This document shows, one piece after another, positions 43,268 to 49,995 of a stretch of DNA of 64,000 nt; within the stretch, counting starts at the first letter, position 1; every line of letters begins with the position of its first letter. The position numbers and the translations under genes are program-made. The stretch is taken from NCBI RefSeq assembly GCF_022811725.1, contig NZ_CP094527.1, positions 4,092,001 through 4,156,000 on the forward strand, read 5' to 3'. The DNA is from Mucilaginibacter sp. SMC90. GTDB lineage: Bacteria; Bacteroidota; Bacteroidia; Sphingobacteriales; Sphingobacteriaceae. Below the pieces are notes generated by a model. That model did no database searches, was not told the DNA's origin, and saw only the letters and a list, made by a program, of their open reading frames with translations.

Positions 43268-44965
43268 ATGGGATTACAACAATCAAATTTATCCTCCAGC
43301 AGTTCAACTGCACCAGCCTTCGATTATGTCGTGGCTGTCACTCAGGACAGCATTAATGCTGCGCTAAACCAGTACCTGTTTTACGGGAAATTATCCGAAG
43401 TTATCTTGATCTATGTATATGATGACAACAATAATCCTGTTTTGTACACGGGCACATTCGACGATTTTAAGGCGACAGCCGGCGGAACAGACCCCTTCGC
43501 CGTTGCCGACAAAACAGCTTCCAGCGATCCAGCAGTGCAAAACTTAAATAATGCGTACTTTGCTTTTGGCATCAAAGCAAAACTTGGGTTACCACTTGGT
43601 ATTGCTCCGGCAAATCTTCCCAACATTCTCACGCTTAAGCCAGGACAATCAGACGTTACTTATACCCTTATGTTTTCTGAATTTATTGCCACAGAAATCG
43701 AGTTTGGCCCCAGAAGCAGCATTACGTGGGTAAACCAGGCGCAGCCAAGAGGCACCGCATGGAATTTCACCGGCACAGTTGATTTAAACTTTCAGGATGC
43801 TTCTTTCACCGATCTTACTCAAGCCCAACAAACGCAACTAAAGGGCACACCCGGGGCAACTTTTAGTGTTCAGCAATTGTATTACGATCTGAATAGCTCA
43901 GATCTGGAACAAGGCTTTACCTTTACCGAAGTTCCATCGAACAGTCTCCTGAATGATTTCATGACGGGCGATTTTATCAACACCTACTGGAAGACATTGG
44001 GTGGAGCATCTATGCTGGGGTACACGGCTAAGCAAACCTCCACTACCGATCCTGCGTCAATAGCCATAACAGACCTGAACTTCTTTACGCCCGATGCAAT
44101 CGGTACAGACGGAGCTCCCCTAACGCTGAATTACCTATGTGCATCTAACGGACATGCATTACCAAGCACTACTCATGCAGGCTTTGGCTGGAACTGGATT
44201 GACGCCAGTGAAGTAGGCACATATGATGGCGTTGCAGCATTAAACCGTAATACTTTTGCGCAGTATCTAAATTCTGCCAGGCTGCCCAGCGGAGAATCGC
44301 TATCTCAATATGTTGCCAGTAACTGTTACCTTCCTTGGGTACAGGTAATTACGGTTGGTACCGTATTGGATCCTGGCGTTCAGTATTCATGGGACATGAC
44401 GCCCGGCCAGTCCGCTACGGTGAATTTCCCGTCAACCGGAAGTGAAATTATTACCTATTCTTACGATTCAGGAACGATTGCGGATCAGGCCGGCGATGGC
44501 GGTTCGCTCGGAAGAATGGAACTATCCTGTAAATTCGACCTTTCAGTGAGTGTAGCGGGCGACCAAATTACAATTGTTCAGCATTTGGTTATATATACTT
44601 ACTGCCGAAAACTGGCCACCTCCGACAGCGGTAATGTTGTTGACAAGCAGATAACTGACGTGTATTCTATTGGAGTTGATGGGAATGGTCACCTTTTTGC
44701 CGCGTTAGCCTCTTCAACACCGGTAGACAACTCAAAAACGCCAAGTGCAAACAGTTTTCTAAACTTCTTCGCGGATGTAGATAAGCTTTCTGATGACGTA
44801 ACAAGCTGGGCGCAGAGTATTGTTGCAAACAAATTTGAGGATGTTCCTTTGTCTTTTGTTGAGAACTTCATTTTCCCGGGCGGTGCTACGTTTAACTTCG
44901 CTGATGCTTCTTTTTCTGACACCCAGGATCTTGTATCGCATATCACTTATAAAGAACAATCCTAA
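43268..44965 (+). CDS. Large protein of unknown function, possibly P47/TULIP-like
   Basis: The protein has 566 residues from the ATG at 43268; the frame opens with GTG at 43217, but the ATG matches the start of the short paralogue at 42894. There is no signal peptide and no membrane helix. The composition is beta-rich with many Ser, Thr and Asp. Its N-terminal FDYVVAVTQDSINAALNQYL recalls the first strand and helix of clostridial P47/OrfX-type TULIP proteins. The C-terminal FVENFIFPGGATFNFADASF resembles their FxFPGG-type ending. This is a weak, pattern-level likeness, not a family call. Other readable segments are FGWNWIDASEVGTYDGVAALN and SELSCKFDLSVSV-like strands. It is followed by a hairpin and then the 1185-residue protein, and has its own motif-D promoter. 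TULIP proteins bind lipids or other hydrophobic ligands. Confidence 0.65.
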   Translation: MGLQQSNLSSSSSTAPAFDYVVAVTQDSINAALNQYLFYGKLSEVILIYVYDDNNNPVLYTGTFDDFKATAGGTDPFAVADKTASSDPAVQNLNNAYFAFGIKAKLGLPLGIAPANLPNILTLKPGQSDVTYTLMFSEFIATEIEFGPRSSITWVNQAQPRGTAWNFTGTVDLNFQDASFTDLTQAQQTQLKGTPGATFSVQQLYYDLNSSDLEQGFTFTEVPSNSLLNDFMTGDFINTYWKTLGGASMLGYTAKQTSTTDPASIAITDLNFFTPDAIGTDGAPLTLNYLCASNGHALPSTTHAGFGWNWIDASEVGTYDGVAALNRNTFAQYLNSARLPSGESLSQYVASNCYLPWVQVITVGTVLDPGVQYSWDMTPGQSATVNFPSTGSEIITYSYDSGTIADQAGDGGSLGRMELSCKFDLSVSVAGDQITIVQHLVIYTYCRKLATSDSGNVVDKQITDVYSIGVDGNGHLFAALASSTPVDNSKTPSANSFLNFFADVDKLSDDVTSWAQSIVANKFEDVPLSFVENFIFPGGATFNFADASFSDTQDLVSHITYKEQS

Positions 44966-44972
44966 ACCTTTT

Positions 44973-44998
44973 GAGTGGGCGAGCTTCATCGCCCACTC
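44973..44998 (+). terminator. Perfect hairpin between the two large genes
   Basis: GAGTGGGCGA (44973-44982) and TCGCCCACTC (44989-44998) pair perfectly over 10 bp with loop GCTTCA. It lies 7 bases after the 566-residue protein gene. Only a short T-rich stretch follows (TTCACCTTT), so it may attenuate rather than end transcription into the next gene. Confidence 0.65.
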
Positions 44999-45022
44999 TT
45001 CACCTTTAAAATATATATTACG

Positions 45023-48000
45023 ATGAATATCTTATTTGAAACCGATTTAATGGATAACCAAAAGCATGCAGTGGTGATGTCACCTTCGCTTGCTTTCGAT
45101 GTGCTCCAATCACAGGACGGCGACTCGCTGTTCTTCTCCATAGGCACAGATTCAAAATTTTACCTGACCCGCGAGGTAAGTGCAACAGATACCGGCTGGA
45201 ACCAGATTGATCTGGGATTACCGCTTTGGAATGCCCATCCGGGATCAACCGTACTTGCAAAAACCTTCAGCATTGACCAAAATCCCCAGACAAACCAGAT
45301 TGACCTCGCGTTGGTTTTGACAATCAACAACGTTGATTATCTCTATTTATCACAGGGAAACGTTAACACCGATGCAACCTGGGCAAATGGTGTATCCTGG
45401 ACTCTCATCCCTTTCGATGCTGGTACCGCGCCAAGTCCGCTTACCATCGCCGATGTTTATTTGATGAATGTTCCAGCCGATGGAGGGCCTATCGAGAGTA
45501 TTTTCGTTGATATCCTCCATTCTCCCGGCAATGCCCTCAAACTGCTGGACCGTTACTATATCACACCGGGTGGCGCCCATCAATGGAATAAACACGTAAT
45601 TTCCATTAACCTTGCCGCTGGTAGTATAACAAGTTGTCTTGGTAACCGCGCCGATGATCCTGTACCAGGTATCTATACTTTTGGAACCATCTCCAGTGAA
45701 GTAGAACTCATATTTACGCCACAGTATAACTATTTCGCCAAAAACCCGGCGACTACCCCTCCCGAGTCAGCAACCCTGACTTTACCGAGCGGGGCCAGTT
45801 CCATTGCGTCATCTTTTAACAGCGCCGGGGTAAGTAATCTTTTTGTGGCTGGCACAAACGGACTATACCTATACACTCCTGACAATCAGCTCGCTGGAGC
45901 AACACCAGTACAAATCTCAACCAACAGTCTGCTCAACGGCGCGACACAATTGGCTGCCGCAACCGTTGCCAGCAAGACGGCTGTATGGGGAATCGATCCG
46001 CAGGGTAATCTTTTTTACCTGACATGCGCCGCAGGCAGCGAAGCAAATGCATCGGCATGGTCTATACCAGTTCCACTCGTACCCAAGGCCGAAGGCTTCG
46101 CATTTTTCCTGAATCTTACTCAGGGTTACAACGTACTTTTTGCGCATATCGACGGCGAGAACCTGGTTCAGTTGTCACAAGACCCGATGACTACCAGTTG
46201 GCATCAACGTACCATTGTGCTGCCAACTACAGCACCAGACGATATTTATGAGTATAAAAGCTTCACAACGCACATTCAGGTAAATGATGCCAATGGTGTA
46301 GCTTCTGGCAACACCGCAATATCCATTACATCTACCAGTCCTGTGAGTGTATATATGAACGATATCTATTATCGTCTTTCACCAACGGTTCCTGTTAATG
46401 TAATCACTGATCCTACCGGGGTACTGACGGTTGTTCAGGAAACACAGACTTTGGCGGCAGTTTGTTTGCAAGCATACCTGACGGCCACACCAAGTGTTAC
46501 TGCCAACATAGACCCGTTAACCAAAGCGATGGCTACTTTGGGAACTTTGCAGTCTTCGGATCCAAATAATACATCTGGTCAAAAGCTTGCTGCAGTAACG
46601 GTAACTAACTATGACGGCTCCACACAACCACTGCTCCCCACAGGTGTTTCGTCCGACGATCGGGATGCAGCCGCAACCTCCCTCGCAAATTTTGTGCAGG
46701 TCAATTCAACGCTGCCAACCAATGGCTCCAAGCAAACTCCAACGTTGAATGCGGCCAATTCTGCGGCAGCACAAATTGATACATCTGCTTGGGGCCTTTC
46801 TTTTGAAAATGGCGCCATCACATACCACGCGGGAGTTCATCCGCAACTGGCTGCTGCCGCAGCGCTCGGAAGCAGCAGCAATATCATTGTTGACGCGGGC
46901 GACTTTTTTAGCTGGATTGGGCATGAACTTAATGTCATTACCGGCTTCACTGTAAAAATCGAAAATGGTATTAACAAGTTTCTGGCAACAATAGGCAATG
47001 CCATTTATGAGGTATGGCTCGACTGTAAAAATGCAGTGGTTCACGCAGTGGAATATGTGTTCAACAAAATCAAGATCTTCTTCGAAGATTTTATGAAATG
47101 GCTGGGGTCGCTGCTCAATTGGGCTGACATCATTCGTACGCATAATGTTTTGTCGACAATTTACAACCTTTATGGTGCGAAATGCATAGCCAATCTGGAC
47201 ACCGCTGAGACCGACTTAAAAAACACTTTTGCTGATGTTATTAGTTATATTGATGGCTGGGCTGGTATTCCCGACAATATTCCTGCAAACTTAGCAGGTT
47301 CAGGTCAGGCCAATACCTCATCAACAGCATCTGGGAATCAACCTGGCGGTACAGATCCGCAAAGCAACTGGTGCATGCATCAGTTGAAGAGCAACATGAG
47401 CAGTGGCAGCACGGATGCAGCTCCGAATATTGACGTATTGGGGGACATCGAGACGATCATGCAACCGTTGCTTACAGCGTTGTCAACAGAAGAGCAAGTT
47501 ATATCAGACGCTTGTGACAGCTTCAAAAGCGAGATTATTGATATGATCGCAAATAATGGCGATATTAATATAACAGACCTGCTTAAAGCACTGACCGGCA
47601 TCATCGTTGACGCTTTACTGGAAAGCATAGAAACCGTTTTAATTGCGGTTATTGATGTTGTAAAAGAACTTGTTGATGGAATTTTACTTCTTCTGAACGC
47701 AACGATCCAGATTCCGGTTATTTCTGTTCTTTACCGACGTTTTGTTGGCAAGGATTTGAGTTTGATGGATCTTGGGTGCCTGCTTGGGGCTATTCCTATC
47801 ACGATAATCTACAAACTGATTAACGACAACGAAGCACCATTCCCGGATGACGACACAACAAATGCGATCCTTAATGCAACATCCTTCGCAGATCTTCAGC
47901 AGGTTTACGCATCAACCGTTGCTCCCGCAAAGGCCAGTCCGGCTCAAATGACGCTTCAATCGGCAGCTATTTCGTCTGATAGTAAGCTTGATAAAATATT

Positions 48001-48580
48001 GGTTCTTTCTGCAAATATTGCCGGATGCGTGGGTGCGTTAACCCAAACTTTTATTACCACAATGAAAAAGACACGACCTAATAAAGATAACGTGTTTGCT
48101 AACAAATTTGCTACTGTAGTGAACGGAATAGCTTACTTTTTCTACGCCGCTCCTGACATCATGGGACAGATTCCCGATTTGCAAAAAGATAAGTGGTGGG
48201 CTATTACCAATGAGATAATTACAGATCTGATGGTTGTAAAAGTTTTGGTTGATACGCGCGTCAATATAACCCCTTTAAACTCGCCACAGCAAAACGCCTG
48301 GAATCCAAAATCGCCATGGATTGACTGTGTGGGCAACATCTTATGGCAGATACCTACAACAGCGGCGTCATACGATTCTGAGAATGAAAATCTGGCCGGC
48401 CGTTTAGGCTTTTGGGGGGGCACATGCTTTGACTTGAATGGCATGATGTCGCCACTAATAGACAAACTCCCTCAAGGAACTGAACCTGAAACACTTGTAG
48501 GGTTAGGCATTGCCGGTCTACTTAACCTGGCCTATGGAGGCATGGCAGTGGCATCCGGGGTAGAAAACTATAAGTCATAG
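45023..48580 (+). CDS. Giant protein: lectin-like propeller, Ig-like domain and hydrophobic helical region
   Basis: The protein has 1185 residues from the ATG at 45023; the upstream frame start at 44975 would lie in a hairpin. No signal peptide is seen. Residues of about 1-400 hold repeated W- and Y-rich blades (FYLTREV...GWNQIDLG, LFVAGTNGLYLYTPD, NLFYLTC, VLFAHIDGENLVQLS) that look like a lectin or tectonin-type beta-propeller. Residues of about 405-500 resemble an Ig-like domain (THIQVNDANGVASGNTAISI). The remainder is helical. It includes long amphipathic and hydrophobic helices (WIGHELNVITGF, IFFEDFMKWLGSLLNW, LLESIETVLIAVIDVVKELV with LLLLNATIQIPVISVLYRRF) and an end segment LVGLGIAGLLNLAYGGMAVA. 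Binding plus membrane-active parts would fit a toxin or effector, but this is inference. I do not recognise the family. Confidence 0.65.
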   Translation: MNILFETDLMDNQKHAVVMSPSLAFDVLQSQDGDSLFFSIGTDSKFYLTREVSATDTGWNQIDLGLPLWNAHPGSTVLAKTFSIDQNPQTNQIDLALVLTINNVDYLYLSQGNVNTDATWANGVSWTLIPFDAGTAPSPLTIADVYLMNVPADGGPIESIFVDILHSPGNALKLLDRYYITPGGAHQWNKHVISINLAAGSITSCLGNRADDPVPGIYTFGTISSEVELIFTPQYNYFAKNPATTPPESATLTLPSGASSIASSFNSAGVSNLFVAGTNGLYLYTPDNQLAGATPVQISTNSLLNGATQLAAATVASKTAVWGIDPQGNLFYLTCAAGSEANASAWSIPVPLVPKAEGFAFFLNLTQGYNVLFAHIDGENLVQLSQDPMTTSWHQRTIVLPTTAPDDIYEYKSFTTHIQVNDANGVASGNTAISITSTSPVSVYMNDIYYRLSPTVPVNVITDPTGVLTVVQETQTLAAVCLQAYLTATPSVTANIDPLTKAMATLGTLQSSDPNNTSGQKLAAVTVTNYDGSTQPLLPTGVSSDDRDAAATSLANFVQVNSTLPTNGSKQTPTLNAANSAAAQIDTSAWGLSFENGAITYHAGVHPQLAAAAALGSSSNIIVDAGDFFSWIGHELNVITGFTVKIENGINKFLATIGNAIYEVWLDCKNAVVHAVEYVFNKIKIFFEDFMKWLGSLLNWADIIRTHNVLSTIYNLYGAKCIANLDTAETDLKNTFADVISYIDGWAGIPDNIPANLAGSGQANTSSTASGNQPGGTDPQSNWCMHQLKSNMSSGSTDAAPNIDVLGDIETIMQPLLTALSTEEQVISDACDSFKSEIIDMIANNGDINITDLLKALTGIIVDALLESIETVLIAVIDVVKELVDGILLLLNATIQIPVISVLYRRFVGKDLSLMDLGCLLGAIPITIIYKLINDNEAPFPDDDTTNAILNATSFADLQQVYASTVAPAKASPAQMTLQSAAISSDSKLDKILVLSANIAGCVGALTQTFITTMKKTRPNKDNVFANKFATVVNGIAYFFYAAPDIMGQIPDLQKDKWWAITNEIITDLMVVKVLVDTRVNITPLNSPQQNAWNPKSPWIDCVGNILWQIPTTAASYDSENENLAGRLGFWGGTCFDLNGMMSPLIDKLPQGTEPETLVGLGIAGLLNLAYGGMAVASGVENYKS

Positions 48581-48636
48581 CTTTGGAAACTTAACTGGTG
48601 CAAATCTTTACCATTATTTTTCTAAATGGCAATTTC

Positions 48637-48669
48637 AAAGCCGTGTCCTCATTTTTGGGGCGCGGCTTT
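48637..48669 (+). terminator. Hairpin after the giant protein gene
   Basis: AAAGCCGTG (48637-48645) pairs with CGCGGCTTT (48661-48669) with one G-U pair. It stands 57 bases after the stop codon at 48580. The T tract behind it is poor, so this is a probable but weak terminator. Confidence 0.5.
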
Positions 48670-48858
48670 AGATTTAATCATCTTATCGCGATACTTCAGG
48701 CAGAGTTGTTCAAACCTGTTCGGGGAAGATAGTTGATCATAATTATATTTCGCCGGAGAACTGATCGTAAAATCCTCATAAACGGCTAAAAACTCTTTCA
48801 GACTCGATTGCTGATATCTTTTTGGCGTAAAAGCAGCGTAATATACAACTCAAAGAAG
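48649..48858 (-). pseudogene. C-terminal remnant of an unidentified protein
   Basis: A minus-strand open stretch encodes VVYYAAFTPKRYQQSSLKEF and then LAVYEDFTISSPAKYNYDQL, ending in DKMIKSKAAPQK and a stop at 48649. It has no start codon and begins right where the plus-strand paralogue tail becomes recognisable. Its composition is protein-like, but I cannot name the family. It may be the truncated 3' end of a gene cut by a rearrangement. Confidence 0.35.
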
Positions 48859-48971
48859 CAGTATCGGCTATTCAAAACTTCGTATTTCCGGGAGGCAATA
48901 CCTTTAGTTTCACAAACGCAGCTTTTTCTGATAACCTTGATTTAATAACCCATATTAAATACAACAATTAA
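48831..48971 (+). pseudogene. C-terminal remnant of a paralogue of the 566-residue protein
   Basis: The frame encodes QNFVFPGGNTFSFTNAAFSD and NLDLITHIKYNN before a stop. It closely matches the end of the gene at 43268 (ENFIFPGGATFNFADASFSD, TQDLVSHITYKEQS). No start codon is available and the upstream frame is closed at 48828. It complements the N-terminal fragment at 42894, so a second copy appears to survive only as head and tail. Confidence 0.65.
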
Positions 48972-49037
48972 GCTAACAACGCATAGGGAATGTAAAAAGC
49001 CTCGCGCTCATTGGAAATCTAAACCAAATTACACTAT

Positions 49038-49077
49038 GAAGCCGTCTTAAAGTCAATTATGAGACGGCTTCTTTTTT
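49038..49077 (+). terminator. Strong terminator at the end of the large-gene block
   Basis: GAAGCCGTCT (49038-49047) and AGACGGCTTC (49062-49071) form a perfect 10-bp stem followed by six Ts. It would terminate plus-strand transcripts from the two large genes and separates them from the convergent CHAP-like gene. Confidence 0.85.
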
Positions 49078-49121
49078 ATAAGCATCAGCTACAATGCCCA
49101 ATACATTTACCTAAGTTAAAG

Positions 49122-49667
49122 TTAGGCAACTGCAGGTGGTTCCATCGGGTGTATAAACCTGATCAGGTTAAGCCCGGTAACTGAATGTGGTTGCCCAACT
49201 TTATGTGTATGCTGGGCCACAATATAACCTTCGCGCTGGTCACCAGGGTTTCCGTCAGGGATTGTATTTCCTTCTTCGGTGCGATAAGTAACGCCATCGG
49301 TCATTACTTCGATAACAATACCCGTATGACCGGTAATTGTGCTATCCCCATCGCCATAAATAGCCATTGCGCCTACCACCGGCACATTTGTACTGGTTGG
49401 CCAAACCGGATCAGCATGGAAGTTGCGGCCCATTTGCTGACTATTTAATGAGTAAAGCTTTTTTGCTTTTGCAGCTAATTCTACAAATGGTTGGTATGCG
49501 TCCGTCCAGTCTGAAATTGCAGCCGCAGCACACCAGGGCTCGCCAACCTGCCAGCCGGTAGCTATGATCCTTGCGGCGTAAGCAGAGTCCTTAAATCCTT
49601 GATTAGGCTGAATTTCCTCCTGGCCATCAAACGAAACGGCTATATCGGCAATTGTTGATCCTATCAT
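49122..49667 (-). CDS. CHAP/NlpC-P60-like amidase without signal peptide
   Basis: The 181-residue protein shows the CHAP-type papain-fold arrangement. Cys46 lies in the EPWCAAAAISDW helix start, His114 in GHTGIVIEV, and a polar third residue in TEEGNT (about 131-135). This is the layout of phage-type and secreted peptidoglycan amidases and endopeptidases. No signal peptide is present, so export would need another route, or the enzyme acts inside the cell or on delivery. Its promoter carries the palindromic motif copy E in the right orientation, which links it to the response-regulator regulon despite its opposite direction. It is convergent with the large genes. Substrate is not certain; peptidoglycan is the family default. 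Confidence 0.7.
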   Translation of the reverse strand: MIGSTIADIAVSFDGQEEIQPNQGFKDSAYAARIIATGWQVGEPWCAAAAISDWTDAYQPFVELAAKAKKLYSLNSQQMGRNFHADPVWPTSTNVPVVGAMAIYGDGDSTITGHTGIVIEVMTDGVTYRTEEGNTIPDGNPGDQREGYIVAQHTHKVGQPHSVTGLNLIRFIHPMEPPAVA

Positions 49668-49718
49668 AACTTGATTATTAAAATATTACATAAATTTAGA
49701 TTGTCACCATGTATTAAA

Positions 49719-49736
49719 CAATAACTTAAATAAGCT
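49719..49736 (-). promoter_or_regulatory. Palindromic motif copy E (AGCTTATTTAAGTTATTG on the minus strand)
   Basis: On the minus strand it differs from copies B and C by one base. Exactly 20 bases follow, then TAAATTTA (49698-49691), one mismatch from TAnnTTTG, upstream of the CHAP-like gene. In this copy the dyad extends over 22 bases (49719-49740), with CAAT at one end and ATTG at the other. Confidence 0.65.
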
Positions 49737-49961
49737 ATTGAAAATTTAAATTACAAGGCAAAGCATACCCAACAGTTGCCATCCCTTTTATTGACAAAGG
49801 GAATCTGTTAAGAATTTATGTGGACAGCAACAAGTGGAAAAATAAAAATGCAGGCCAGGCTACAGATCAAAATCTCAATTCAAAAGCGAACATTTGCTTG
49901 TCCGCTTTTGATACAATATAAAAGCGTAACATCCATCAACTATCTATCAATTAAACAATTA

Positions 49962-49969
49962 TAAATTTG
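49962..49969 (+). promoter_or_regulatory. -7 element TAAATTTG of AraC-FtsX fusion 2
   Basis: It is a perfect TAnnTTTG match 26 bases before the TTG at 49996. It is followed by GAACA, as in the paralogue at 9338-9350. Confidence 0.55.
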
Positions 49970-49995
49970 GAACATTAGTTGATCTTTTGTATTAC

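Larger units (their letters stand above)
48581..49121. other. Region of gene remnants and terminators
   Basis: No intact gene was seen. The stretch holds a hairpin, a minus-strand gene tail (48649-48858), a plus-strand tail of a paralogue of the 566-residue protein (48831-48971) and a strong terminator (49038-49077), all listed separately. It looks like the scar of one or more rearrangements. Confidence 0.5.
49668..49995. other. Divergent promoter region of the CHAP-like gene and AraC-FtsX fusion 2
   Basis: It carries motif copy E with its -7-like box for the minus-strand gene, and the TAAATTTG element (49962-49969) for the plus-strand gene. No gene was seen. Confidence 0.45.
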
